NCBI RefSeq assembly: GCF_026212465.1
Contig: NC_080057.1
Location: forward strand, 20,824,606 to 20,888,605
Reading direction: 5' to 3'
Origin: Amaranthus tricolor
Lineage: Eukaryota > Streptophyta > Magnoliopsida > Caryophyllales > Amaranthaceae
Length of the DNA stretch: 64,000 bases
Shown here: in pieces, positions 22,429 through 34,297 of the stretch
How positions within the stretch are numbered: position 1 is the first letter of the stretch
Layout of the letters: every line of letters begins with the position of its first letter
Notes under the pieces: model-generated
The model's database searches: none
The model's input: the letters and a program-made list of their open reading frames with translations, nothing else
Told to the model about the DNA's origin: nothing
Program-made: the position numbers and the translations under genes

Positions 22429-23893
22429 TGATGTGTGTATTTTATATATTATTTTCTACCATGCCCCCATTGTATTTTCATAGCATTTCTCGCGTATTTT
22501 GCTCAATTTTCTATTGGTTTTTATGCTTGGTTGGAGTGTTTGTTTCTTATCTATTTTGTAGGTACAAAGCTCTAATTATGCTAGGAATCGACTCTTGGAG
22601 CGAGATTTGCAAGTTGGAAGGTCATTAGCTACTCAAAGGTCATTTTTGTGCTGACCAGGTCTCATACCCGGGTGGGTTTCCTCATACCCGGCCGGGTGAG
22701 CCTCACATACCCGACCGGGTTTGCACTTGATACTTAGAAGAATTTGAAGATGTTATTCGGAAGAAAAAGTTGCCACACGCACCCGGCCGGGTTTCCACAT
22801 ACCCGGCCGGGTGAGCCTCTCATACCCGGGTGGGTTCCCACATACCCGGCCAGGCCTCTATTGAAGATTAAAATGCTCAGCTGCGTACCCGGGCGGGTTT
22901 CCACATACCCGGACGGGTTTACTCCTGGACTTAGAAAATTTTTGACCTTTGAGATTTAGTTATGCTTCGCACCCGCCCGGGTTTCCACATACCCGGCCGG
23001 GTCAAGCAGTTATTTTTTTTTTAGTAACTTCCGTATCCTCCGATCTCTTTGGAGGAGGATATAAATAGCTTTTGAGGAGAATTACCAGGGGTGAAGTTTT
23101 TTTCTCTGTTTTGAGGGTTTGGTAGTGAAAGAGATTTATCATATTACTTGCTTTGAGGGATTGTTAATCAACGCTTCGACATTGTAATTTTAATTATATT
23201 GGAGGTATTGATTTCAATCCTAATTTCTTGTTCTTGGTTATTATTGTTATCTTTGAATGCTTGTGTCTCTATTAAATTTAAATTTGAATTTATGCATGAA
23301 TTTCATTGTTGAATCTCTTGTTAGTTTCAATATGCTTAGTGAGTAGTTTTATTTCTAGGGTTTGGTGAAACTATGCAAAAGGTCATGATTCTTGTTTGAT
23401 TTTAGGATTTAAATTTGGTTTGTTTAGGTGATTCAATTGATGGGTTCTAGATTGATTGCATGTTTGGCCAATTTGCAAGTTTTATTCGCTCAATTCTATA
23501 AGCGAGAGTTGCGAGTTTGAGTGAACGATTTCCTTCTTTGAACAATTAAGCTTTAATCGCGATAGCTTGTTTTATTGTTTAATTGTCGAATTTGTTTGCG
23601 AGAGCAACATCTTCCTTCGCCTATATTCATTCCTATCCCAATTGTTGTTCATGAATCATGATCTATGCATAGTGGATCCTTTTAGCCCTAGGTTTTTAAT
23701 TATTGAATTCTATTCATCTCTTATTTTTGCGTTCTACTTAGATAACCAAAAATCCAACATTTGATCGTTAACAATAGTGAACTTAATTTAAATTGTAACT
23801 TCATTTGTCCTTCCACAGTGGTTCGACCCTACTTTCCCAACTATACTAGTTAGGTGAATTATGAATTATTTTTGGTAGTAAAACGACCTATCA
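22429..23893 (+). repeat. 5' LTR of the Athila element
   Basis: 1,465 bp, TGATGTGTGTAT to CGACCTATCA. Its first half carries 11 copies of a near-palindromic ACCCGGCCGGGT-type 12-mer (22,667-23,003). A TATA box follows at 23,060, so the repeats sit where enhancer elements would. The 3' LTR differs by eye only at 23,292 (A versus C) and 23,862 (T versus G). Confidence 0.95.
23060..23068 (+). promoter_or_regulatory. TATA box in the Athila 5' LTR
   Basis: TATAAATAG after the GC-rich GGAGGAGGA. It is the only strong TATA motif downstream of the ACCCGG repeats and probably drives genomic RNA synthesis. The same box recurs in the 3' LTR at 48,615. Confidence 0.55.
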
Positions 23894-23898
23894 AAATT

Positions 23899-23916
23899 TG
23901 GCGCCGTTGCCGGGGA
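23899..23916 (+). other. Primer binding site, tRNA-Asp type
   Basis: TGGCGCCGTTGCCGGGGA, complementary over 18 nt to the 3' end of plant tRNA-Asp. It lies 5 nt after the LTR. This primer is usual for Athila elements. Confidence 0.85.
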
Positions 23917-24047
23917 AGGTCAACAATTTTACTTTTTGAATTTAGTGTTTGCTTTTGCTAACCCACTCGAGGAACAACTGTTCTTCGAGCGTATTTACGT
24001 TTGTTCTAGTGTTTTTGTGTATGACCAGGAGTACCAACAAGCAACCT

Positions 24048-26605
24048 TGTAACACCCCTGAATTTCAGACCCTTCAGGGGTGTCACTTGTGGAAATAAAT
24101 AATTATTTAGATAGGAAAAAAAAAAAGATGACGTTTGAAAACTTCCAAACAAAGTCCTACGGAAATTTCGGCAGCATCTGCCTTGAAATTTGACGCGCCG
24201 AAGATTTAGACAAACGATAAATCATCATAATGAAGAGGCATCAATGGCCTCGTAACAGGATCACGGCGGAAAGGTCATCGCCAAAACCTCTGTCGACATG
24301 CTAAGCATGGATCGTGGTTCCCATGTAAACGCTTGGGTTTTCCAAGCAAAAAGGTAATCCACTGTACAAGTCATTCAAGATACTATAACAAAATATAAAA
24401 CGATATAAATCTTTGCAGCGGAACGAATTACATCAAAAGGAGGACTCATGCCTCAACCAAAACATATACACTTTCAATTCGAAATCACATGCAGCGTCAA
24501 AAATGGTTCGAACAGGGCACGCGTCAAGGTTCTCACTCGATCCCCCCCCCCCCATATGCAATGCAAGGAAACTCCAAAACCTGCAAGACCTATCTACGAC
24601 GTCCCTGCTGCTCAACGTAAAGTCGTGGACCAAACGTGTCATAGCAGGGCCATCAGAGACAAGCCGTCAACAAGGAAACAAGCAGTACACGTCAGTATCT
24701 AGCAACAAGTTATATATGCAACCAACAATCAATTCAACAAGATGAGAGAAGATAGACACTCCAATGTATAAAAATCTACTCCAACCATTCCTCACTTCTG
24801 TGCACTTCTCAATGCCTTCACCATTTTCTATTCCTTCCTTAATTCCACGTATTATCTTTTGTGACTAGAGGCCACCATATTGGGGTTTGCAAGACCCACA
24901 TGGCAACACCTCAACCAAGGGCGGTGACGGCCATGCCGGCGCCCAATGGCAAGTATGATCATACCCCCGTACAGCGACCATATATAGATGATCCATGCCT
25001 CCGGGAACTAAACCAACTGGGGTACCAATCCAGTGGAGTCACAGTAACATCCAACTTAATATCTCATCAATAAGGGACTCATTCCCATTCCATCTCATAT
25101 AATCCAACATTCTACTCTCGCGATATCAGAACTCAATCTCTACTATCTTTACAACTGATTTTCACTTGTGACACGAACTTAACCGTATTTAAATAGCACA
25201 TCATATTCAACCTAGTTCGTATAATATTATCACGCAAGGAAAATAGATTGAAGATGCATGCAAGAATCAGTTACTGCGTGTACTTACCTGCACTGCAAGA
25301 CGACAGCCACAAAAATCGCTTCGAAGGGGTTCTTACGCCCCTCTTATGAACCGGGCACCTATACACGTTTAAAGTAAGACTAATAAGCCTACTTCACATC
25401 ATTTACGAAGCACCGACTCCATACAAGCTACGCTATTAGCCAATTAAGTTTCGATTCAAGCTAATACGCATTCTACGCATACTCATGTAATAAATTCAAC
25501 CCATGTTCATACATGAACTACGCCATCAATTCCAATCAAACCATAACATTAGATTCTAGTCAGGTTTATATCAAGATATGTTCAAGAACACGTAATACAT
25601 GACGTTACACTTAATAACAATCATATCACCTATGATAGCAGTGGTTTATTATTTTTCCAAGGTTTTTAGAGTGAAACGATTAAGAATGAATTAGATTTGT
25701 AGCTTGGCGAATCAATAACGATTCGTATAATTTGGGTCAAAGTCACCCAACTTAGCAACCGAGCTCAAAACTAACCACCTCATCAACGACTATAACCACG
25801 ATAATACTTTCATTAATGACAATCGCTACCTTAATCCGTCTCAGTAATTATTATTATCGTTTACTCTACAACAATGGATATTAACAATACTAGTCACCAT
25901 TCATCCAAACCACAAAAATAGTATATACTACTTTTAATTCATCCACCCCTAACTTATTCAAGTTCAATTCACACTTTCAAATGCCTACCCACTTTAAATC
26001 CTATTAAGATATAACTTAATCCAAGCTAAGATTCATGAATTTACCCAAATTACTATCTTTAAATTCATCATAATATAAACCCTAATCATTTTATTTCAAT
26101 GATAATTCTTTTAACTACTACCCATACTATGATTCAATGAGACTAATACAATATACAATCAACACACAACTCATGAACATGGTAGATTCTAATTAAAATT
26201 AGCAAATCAATCAATTGAAAAGTGAGATGCTTACAAAGATCAAAACTAGCAAGAATGGTAAAGAGGAGGATGAAGGTCGTGGTGGTGGTGCACGAAAGCC
26301 AAGAATGGCTGGAGAAGACCTTAAATCGATAGCAGCTGACGGCTGCTGCTGGTTTGGCTGCCGGCTAGACACAGCGAGAGAGGAGGGGTGTGCTGCGGTG
26401 GCTACTGCTTGCGTGGGGAAGGAGAAGCCGGCTGCTACTGCTGGTTTGGAGGAAGAAGAGCGCAGCCCTTGCTGCTGCTTGCGAGTGGAGCTGTCGGTTG
26501 AGGGAAGTGGGAAAGAGGCGCACGGGAAGAGAGAGGAAGAAGGAGAGGGAGGAGAAGGAGAAGACGGCTTGTCTTCGATGTTTAGGGTTTCGTGGGTCTT
26601 TAACC

Positions 26606-26648
<43 letters not shown>

Positions 26649-26916
26649 TTATTTCGGTTCATTTTGTTGCAAGATCCAACTAAGAGACTCACCTTCGCGG
26701 CCTCATACATTTTAATAAAATAATCATTTTGATTCGAACCTCTTTATTTGAGAAGTCGTAACTATATTTTTAGTATATATATAAGTCGACATTTAAATCC
26801 ATATGTGAAAGAAATTTATTAAAACTAATTCGGAAATAATTAAATAATAATTGTAAAATCTTTAAAAACTATTAAAATATTAAGTGATTACGTCATTAAA
26901 ATGTCGGGGTGTTACA
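24048..26916 (+). mobile_element. Solo LTR inserted at the Athila gag start
   Basis: A 2,869-bp unit that begins TGTAACACCCCTGAA and ends GGGGTGTTACA. It is flanked by the exact 5-bp duplication AACCT (24,043-24,047 and 26,917-26,921). These terminal sequences are usual for Ty3/gypsy LTRs of the chromovirus/Tekay type. It contains no gag, pol, primer site or second LTR, so it is a solo LTR left by LTR-LTR recombination. It belongs to a different family from the Tekay element at 30,469. A T-tract of about 40 lies at 26,607-26,646. ORFs at 24,413-24,745 and 26,215-26,715 have no recognisable domain. Confidence 0.85.
24052..24083. repeat. Perfect 11-bp terminal hairpin of the solo LTR
   Basis: ACACCCCTGAA (24,052-24,062) is followed by a 10-nt loop and its exact complement TTCAGGGGTGT (24,073-24,083), four bases inside the LTR end. 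Confidence 0.8.
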
Positions 26917-29900
26917 AACCTTTGCTTTTTGATCCTGAGGTTGAGGCAACTGCTCGTAGAACACACGCAAGTGCGAAGAAAAGGAGGGCGGAGGCTCGTA
27001 AACAAGCTCAACAAGCCTCTCAATCTCTTGACATGGCAGGTCAGGCTCCCGAGAGAACTCTTAGGCAGTCTACACAGCCCAAGGCTAGCAATGTTACCGC
27101 GGGGATTAGGTTGCCGACTACTAATGCTGGAAACTTTGACATCAAATCCCATGTTATGAATATGATCACGGGAAATCAGTTCTATGGTCTTGACAATGAA
27201 GAACCCGTCGATCATCTGCAGAAATTCCTTCAAGCATGTTCTCTACAAAAGATTACTGGGATGACTGACGACGAGCTCTACTTGTACCTCTTTCGTTTCT
27301 CTTTAGCAGGCAAGGCTCAACGTTGGTATAACTCTCTTCCCAACACCATTACTACTTGGGCGCAACTGTCTGATGCTTTTCTAGTGAAGTATTATCCCGG
27401 TTATAAGACTCACGACTACAGAGTTAAGCTCTATAGTTTCTCACAAGATGCGGGGGAGACTTTTCATGATGCGTGGGAGAGATTCAAAGATTACCAATAT
27501 ATGTGCCCTCATCACGGTATAGAGAAGGAATTTCTTATGCAATCTTTTTATAATGGTCTTGATAATGAGACTAAGAGGATGGTAGATGGTGCGGCTGGCG
27601 GCTCTTTCATGAACAAACAAACTTCTGAGGCTATTTCACTCTTGGATACTCTTGCTGAAAATCAATGGAATAGCTCATCTAGGCGCGCAGCTCAAGCACC
27701 AAGGAAGGGGAAGCATGAAGTTGAAACTTATTCCCTTCTATCATCACAAATCTCAGCTTTGAATGCGAAAATTGATGGGATGCGCATGAATGCTAATACA
27801 TCTATGCCCGTCAATGCTATGGCTACCTCTAGCCAAGGTGGAGTTGCTTGTGATTATTGCGGTGTGCATGGTCATTCTCTAATGGAGTGTTCCGTTAATC
27901 CCAATGGAGCTATGGGGGTGCCAGAGCAAGTCAATGCTTTTCAAGCTTGTCCTCCTTTCAACAACAATAGCTACTATCCTGGAATTCGGAATCATCCTAA
28001 CCTGTCATATCGCAGTAACAATGTGTTAAATCCTCAACAACAACATTTTCCACCACAAGCACCACAACAACATTATGGGCAACATCAGCAATATCAGCCC
28101 AATCAAGGACCACCCGGTTTCCAAAGGCCTCCTCAAGGCCATCAACAGCAGCATTTTCAGAACCAACAACCCCAATCCGAATTGGGGGAGTTGAAAAACA
28201 TGATGGCCCAAATGGCCAAACAGCTTGAGCAACTCGGTACTCACAATAAAATGCTTGAAACTCAAGTTGCTCAATTGGCTGCATCTAGCTCCTCTAGACA
28301 AGCAGGAGCATTGCCCGGCCAACCCACTCAACCACATGGCAAGGAGACCGCCAATGCAATCACTACAAGGAGCGGGTTGAGTTATGATGAGCCGCCCATG
28401 CCTCACAATGAAGAGTCAAATTCGAAAGAAGTGGGCATTCCTAAAGTGGTTATTAATGAAGCACCTTCTGAGGCAGTGCACGAGAAAGAGAAAGCAAAAG
28501 AAGAGGCATTGCAAGTGCCTCCCATCACACTTCCTTTTCCCAACCGCCAAGTAAAGAGCAAGCTTGACAAACAATTCGGTAAGTTCTTGGAGGTAGTTAA
28601 GAATTTGCAGGTAACAGTTCCTTTTACTGAATTAATCACACAAGTGCCTGCTTATGCTAAATTCATGAAGGACATATTGACTAGGAAAAGAGCCTTTAGT
28701 GAGGTGGAAACAGTTGCTTTTACTGAACAATGTAGTGCTTTGCTACAAAACAAATCCCCTCCAAAACTGAAAGATCCTGGTAGTTTCTCCATCCCCTGTC
28801 ACATTGGGACACTGTTTATTGATAAAGCTTTATGTGATTTAGGAGCTAGTGTCAGTGTAATGCCTTTTTCTGTCTGTTCTAAACTGAAAATGGGAGATCT
28901 AAAAGTTACCAATATTACTTTACAAATGGCCGACCGTTCTGTTAAATATCCTTTGGGTATTTTAGAGGACGTCCCTGTTAGGGTAGGTAAGTTTTATATC
29001 CCTGTTGATTTTGTTGTTCTTGATATGGAGGAAGATCGACAAATTCCTATTATTTTAGGAAGACCTTTCCTTCATACGGCAGGAGCAGTTATTGATGTGA
29101 AAAATGGTAGACTTACACTTTCTGTGGGGGATGACAATATAACTTTCAATTTGAGCAATGCTTTGAAAGGTCCCATGCTTGAGAAAAAATGCTATGCTAT
29201 TGATGTAGTTGATGTGATTTGTCATGATAACTTGCCCCTAACTCTTATGAAAGATCCTTTGGAGGCCGTTCTTTGTCTTGAATCTTCTACAGGTGATGCT
29301 AGCATTTGGAAGACTGAAATTGATGCTATTGAACAAGCTCTTTGTAATGAAGAGCTTAGTCACAGCAAAGGCAAGAGAGTGCAGAGGTTAGTTCGGCCTG
29401 TATGCAAAGTTGAGGTAAAGAAGCCCGAACTAAAACCTCTCCCTTCCCATCTTAAGTATGTTTTTCTTGATGAGCAAGAGCTCCATCCTGTTATCGTCAG
29501 CACTACACTCAATGATGCCCAGCTTTCCCAACTTTTAGATGTTCTGAAAAATCATAAGAAGGCCATTGGGTATAGTGTTGATGATTTGAAAGGTATTAGT
29601 CCCGACTTTTGCATGCATAGGATTCATTTAGAAGAAGATCACAAGCCTTGTATTCAACCACAAAGGCGCTTAAACCCTAACATGCAAGAAGTCGTGAAAA
29701 GTGAGGTATTGAAACTACTTGACGCAGGCATTATTTTTCCTATTGCTGCATCTAAGTGGGTAAGTCCTGTGCAAGTGGTTCCAAAAAAAGGTGGGATGAC
29801 TGTTGTTAAAAATGATAAAAATGAATTAATTCCCACTAGAACTGTCACTGGTTGGCGCATGTGCATTGATTACAGGAGACTGAATTTAGCTACTCATAAG

Positions 29901-30468
29901 GATCATTTCCCTCTCCCCTTCATTGATCAAATGCTTGAAAGGTTAGCTTGTCATAGATATTTTTGTTATTTGGATGGTTATTCTGGATTCTTCCAAATTC
30001 CCATTCATCCTGATGACCAAGAGAAGACAACATTCACTTGTCCTTATGGTACTTTTGCATATCGTAGAATGCCATTTGGGTTATGTAATGCACCAGCTAC
30101 ATTTCAGCGTTGCATGATGAGCATTTTTTCTCATTTCATAGAGTCTATCATGGAAATTTTTATGGATGACTTTAGTGTATATGGTAGTTCTTTTGAATCT
30201 TGTTTGGCTAATCTCACTAAAGTTTTGAAAAGATGTGAAGAATGTAATTTGGTTTTAAATTGGGAGAAGTGTCACTTTATGGTGACTGAGGGTGTGGTTC
30301 TTGGCCACATTATTTCTGATAAGGGCATACAGGTAGATCGAGCCAAGGTACAGGTGATTGAGCAATTACCACCACCAGTCAATGTGAAAGGGGTAAGGAG
30401 TTTTCTTGGTCATGCGGGGTTTTACCGCCGCTTTATTCAAGATTTTTCTAAAATTGCTAAACCACTAA

Positions 30469-33049
30469 TGTAACACCCCGATATTTTCCCGATATATTAT
30501 TTTTATTATTATTATTCTTTTAGAAAAAAAATATATATTTCTTTTATTATTTATTTTGTTAGTAGGTTAAATCATGAGAATCCAACTTTTAAGGCAAATA
30601 AAATCATTTTAAGTCCAAATCTTTTCCTAATCTATCTTTAATTTCAAAAAAAAAAATAAATAAATAAATAAAAAAAAAAAAAAAAAAAGGGAAATGACAA
30701 AGGTTGGCCGGCCATATGGGAATATTTGGGAGGATTTGTAACTTCCATTTGAGTAAATGGAAGGTTAAGGAAATTATTATAATAAAATCTCATAAATCCT
30801 TAATCAATTCCTTTCCTTTCCTTATTCCTTTCCTTACTCTTTTTCATTTTCAAATTCAATTGCAAGTAAGAAAAAAAAAAAAAATACTCTCAAAGTTTCT
30901 CTAATCCTCACGCCTAATATCATCAAATTGGTTCATCAAATTTTGGTGTGTTCTTGAGCAATTGTAAGTAATTCTTAAACTAGTTTTATTTTTAAGTTTT
31001 AATTTAAATTTCTATGTTTTTATATGTGTGATTTTATAGTTATGATTTTGTTCATGAATTAAAAATTTATGTTTAGATGTATGATGTTTTTCTATTTAAA
31101 TTTAATATATGGTTTTAGGGTTTTAGATGTATGATGTTTTTTCTATTTAAATTTAATGTATGGTTTTAGGGTTTTAGATTTGTGCACATGTGTGTGTAGA
31201 ATTGTTTGATGAATGATTGAAATATATATATATATATATATAAATATATATATATACATTAAAAAAAAAATGGTTGTTCATAAAAAAAATGTGTATGTGG
31301 TGATGGAAATTTATTTTTATTGATTAATAAAAGAGAAGTATAAGGTTGATAGAAGAAAAATTTGCATGTATATATATGTGATGTGTTTGTGTTTGAACAT
31401 TGGAGTAAAAAGAATTATTTTTAAGAAAAATATAGATAATTAATTAAAATTTATTTTTGTATGTGATCATGGAAATTATGTAAATTTTATTGTTTAGATT
31501 TATTAAAGAATAAAGCATTGAAATTTTATATTTTGGTGATAAAAAAATGGAATCCCGTAGGTTTTGAAATAGTGGAAAATTTGTGTTTTTGGAGCATTTT
31601 TGGCTTTGAAATTAAGTTAAAAATACTTATACTATGTTATAAATTATGAAATTTGGTACCCGGGGGTTTTGACGCCTTCCGGACGCAACGGTGAAGTCGG
31701 ATTTTCAGTTTGACAGTATTAAGATGAGTTTCTGGACAGAATGTATAAGCTGTCCAGTTTTGTGTTTATACCATGTTGTAGTATGTGATGGATGTTCATA
31801 TTGTGTGTAGCATTCTAGGTATGGACGTAATTGAATATGTGTGTTATGTGTGATTGAGGAAAATGTGTATGTGTGCTTATTTCCCGAATACGATTGAACT
31901 TTGTAGGAAGTCGGTTCGTGACCGGGAATTGATTGAGACGCTTGCGAGTTGGTTATTTCGTTTAAGGTATGTACACGCAGCGTGGTTCGCAATAGATCGA
32001 TGTATCATGTATTAATGATACCCAAAAGTAAGGCATGGGTATATAGAACGAATAATGCTATCGTTCGAATCAATAATTCTATACATTGTTATGATAAGTA
32101 GAGGTAGTATGTCCTCAATAACTTAAGTAGAGGTAGTATGTCCTCACTAACTCAAAAGTGGACGTAGTATGACGTCAATCTTTATATATTGTTTTGAAAG
32201 TAGAGGTAGTATGACCTCACTAACTTAAAAAGTGGACGTAGTATGTCGTCAATTGGTGGAAAAGAATTACTCGCGGCATATGAGGGCTTTATGAGCCACC
32301 GCGGGGGTATGCATACTTAACCATAGGCACCGAAGTATGGCGAGTGTCTATGGTAGAGGCTTGCTTAGGGGTTAGCTCCCCCTAATGTATTGTCTCACTT
32401 ATGGAGTTTGGTGTGTACCGGCAGTATGGCTGGAAAGTACCGGCAGTATGGCTGGATAGTACTGGCAGTATGGCCGGATAGTACAGCAATATAGCTGACT
32501 AACTTTTACAAGAAAAATAAATATTCTTAACAAGTATGATCAAGCGTACGGTTCTGTGAATTGTTAATTAATCAAATTAAACTTTCTCGATGTTATTATT
32601 TATTGGTATGCGACTTTCGCTGACGTGTGCTTTTGGTCTTAACGACCCTGCGATGATGTTGTGTCCTATCTGGGCAATGACTAGCAGTAAGTTAAGTTGC
32701 AGGTCTGGGGAGTGAGGATTGTCCCTTGAAGAAATAAATTATTAAAGTAAAGAAGTCTTAAAAAGAACTTCAAAGTTTAGTTAAAGAGCATTTGGTTTTT
32801 ATGAGGCGACTTTCGCTCTCAAGTTGTAATAAGTAGATTTGACTTTTCGTTTCTTATCCGCTGCTAAGTATTTCTTATTATCTAATAGTTTTAAATAACG
32901 CTAATAGAACTCGATCCGCACGTTTCCTTAACTTCAAAACTGTTTTAAACTGTTCCTAACGTTTCGGTTTGACTCGGGTTTTAGTTGTTTTGTTTTAAAA
33001 GATCATTTTCTTTTCTTTTCAAAGACCCGAGTTATTCCGAGATGTTACA
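30469..33049 (+). repeat. 5' LTR of the Tekay element
   Basis: 2,581 bp. It has poly(A)/(TAAA)n near 30,646-30,688, (TA)n near 31,220, and a remarkable array of short hairpins at 32,101-32,497 (own entry). No clear TATA box was assigned. Confidence 0.93.
32101..32497 (+). repeat. Hairpin array with AGTATG loops (5' LTR copy)
   Basis: Eight 16-nt units are each a 4-5-bp stem closed by the same hexaloop AGTATG: at 32,101, 32,130, 32,161, 32,203, 32,235, 32,418, 32,440 and 32,462. Stems change in a compensating way: GAGG/CCTC versus GACG/CGTC, and CCGGC/GCTGG versus CTGGC/GCCGG. A larger hairpin (32,321-32,330 with 32,344-32,353, 10 bp with one G-U) also holds AGTATG in its loop. Further stems are CGCGG/CCGCG (32,272/32,299), TAGGGG/CCCCTA (32,365-32,383) and CAGC/GCTG (32,484-32,497). 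Seen directly; any RNA function is inference. Confidence 0.8.
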
Positions 33050-33051
33050 AC

Positions 33052-33063
33052 TGGTATCAGAGC
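33052..33063 (+). other. Primer binding site, initiator tRNA-Met
   Basis: TGGTATCAGAGC starts 3 nt after the Tekay 5' LTR. It is the usual primer site of chromoviruses. Confidence 0.85.
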
Positions 33064-33106
33064 GGGAGTTTTATTTAGTGTTATTTATCTATATCGATAG
33101 ACTAAC

Positions 33107-33109
<3 letters not shown>

Positions 33110-33161
<52 letters not shown>
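33110..33161. repeat. Poly(A) tract of about 50
   Basis: An uninterrupted A run in the Tekay leader, flanked on both sides by ACTAACG (33,101-33,107 and 33,161-33,167). Confidence 0.9.
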
Positions 33162-33163
<2 letters not shown>

Positions 33164-33376
33164 AACGAGAGTAAAAGGGGTAGACATTAAGGGGATATGA
33201 CGTGTTATGCTTTGTGTCTTTAAGCATGATATCATGGATAACTTGATGTGTGCATGATAGGACCTTTGTGTCTATATCTCTGATGATTTGAAATATCTAC
33301 CCTTGTCTTATCTTAGAAATTGATTGTTTTGTTTTCTCTCCTTGTGAGTCAGGAAGTTCGATCATTATCTTCTCTC

Positions 33377-34297
33377 ATGGATAAAGGAAAAAGACCGGCC
33401 GATGAGGGAATTAATACCCGAGATGAACCCTGGAGAGTTTTAGATAATGCCCCAATTTGGGCAGAAATAGAGGCTCAGGGAATTTGGGATAGAAAAGAGG
33501 GAGAATGTGATTTGGATTACGCCCGACGTATGGAAATGATTTTCAAAAAGTCCAAACAGGTGTATGAAGGGATAATGGAAAAGGAAACTAATACATTGAT
33601 GGGGATGATTGACGAGTTTCACCTAGAGTTTGACAGGAGGGTAAGAACATTGCAATCTGAGGGTCGGAACGGAGTTGACGTTCCAGGGTCTAGTGGGGCA
33701 AGGAGAGATAATAGGGAGGAGGATGTTCACATAGTAGACCCTGACCCAATGCCATTTATAATCTTTGAGGGGTTGGACTTCGAGAGGGATCCAGAGGAGG
33801 ACCCAGAGGAGGATCCAGAAGAGGATCCAGAAGAGGACCCAGAGGAGGATCCAGAAGAGGATCCAGAAGAGGACCCGGAGGAGGAGGACCCCGATGAGGA
33901 TCCAGAAGAGGAATTTGAGGAGCAGGGAGAATTCATGGAGGAGGATCCTTTAGGAGTGGTAGAAGATCCTGATGAGGGGGAACTAGCTTATAGAGCTGGA
34001 ATGATGAGTGATGATGATAGTGAGCATATTATTTTAGGGGGTTGGCCGGTGAGACGAGAGAATCTTATGAGTGAGGAAGAGAGTGAAATTATGATGTGGG
34101 AAGAGGAACCACCCGAACCAATAATTGTAGAGCTTTCTGATTCTGAAGAACGACTTTCTATGAGTGATTCCTTATCTGTGGGAACCCCTTCTGTTTCCGA
34201 TAGCGCGTCTAGCGATGACTCTGATGATGCTGATTTTGACCCTGATCAATACATGGAGGATCGGGACCGCATGGATGCATCACCTTTATTTGCCTGA
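33377..34297 (+). CDS. Acidic extra ORF upstream of Tekay gag
   Basis: The open frame begins at 33,320, but Met at 33,377 (MDKGKRPADEG) is the more natural start. The upstream part reads like leader, with an acceptor-like TGAGTCAG at 33,346-33,353. The product is 306 residues. About residues 1-110 are a mixed, helix-prone region with many charged residues. From about 138 there are eight tandem DPEE tetrapeptides encoded by a 12-bp unit (33,788-33,890), then a highly acidic, Ser-rich C-terminus (DSEERLSMSDSLSVG, SASSDDSDDADFDPDQ). No gag, protease or envelope motif is seen and I do not recognise the family. It lies between the primer site and gag, an unusual place for a chromovirus gene, though extra ORFs before gag are known in Ogre/Tat elements. 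The open frame in a young, otherwise intact element suggests it is real. Its function is unknown; histone- or nucleic-acid-mimic roles would be speculation. Confidence 0.65.
   Translation: MDKGKRPADEGINTRDEPWRVLDNAPIWAEIEAQGIWDRKEGECDLDYARRMEMIFKKSKQVYEGIMEKETNTLMGMIDEFHLEFDRRVRTLQSEGRNGVDVPGSSGARRDNREEDVHIVDPDPMPFIIFEGLDFERDPEEDPEEDPEEDPEEDPEEDPEEDPEEDPEEEDPDEDPEEEFEEQGEFMEEDPLGVVEDPDEGELAYRAGMMSDDDSEHIILGGWPVRRENLMSEEESEIMMWEEEPPEPIIVELSDSEERLSMSDSLSVGTPSVSDSASSDDSDDADFDPDQYMEDRDRMDASPLFA

Noticed and set aside
22428..22628. Small ORFs within the Athila LTR (also 22,744-22,959 and 23,567-23,764), repeated in the 3' LTR
   Set aside because: Each appears twice only because the LTR does. They are short, cross the promoter region and have no domain.
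22667..23003. ACCCGG repeats considered as a CRISPR-like array
   Set aside because: The sequence is a plant LTR, the spacing is irregular, the units are degenerate, and they recur in the second LTR.
26215..26715. 166-codon ORF in the solo LTR, ending in poly-Phe
   Set aside because: It lies inside LTR sequence, is low-complexity, and runs through a T-tract. No domain is visible.
33727..33936. Minus-strand Ser-Gly repeat ORF
   Set aside because: Antisense shadow of the DPEE repeat in the Tekay extra ORF.
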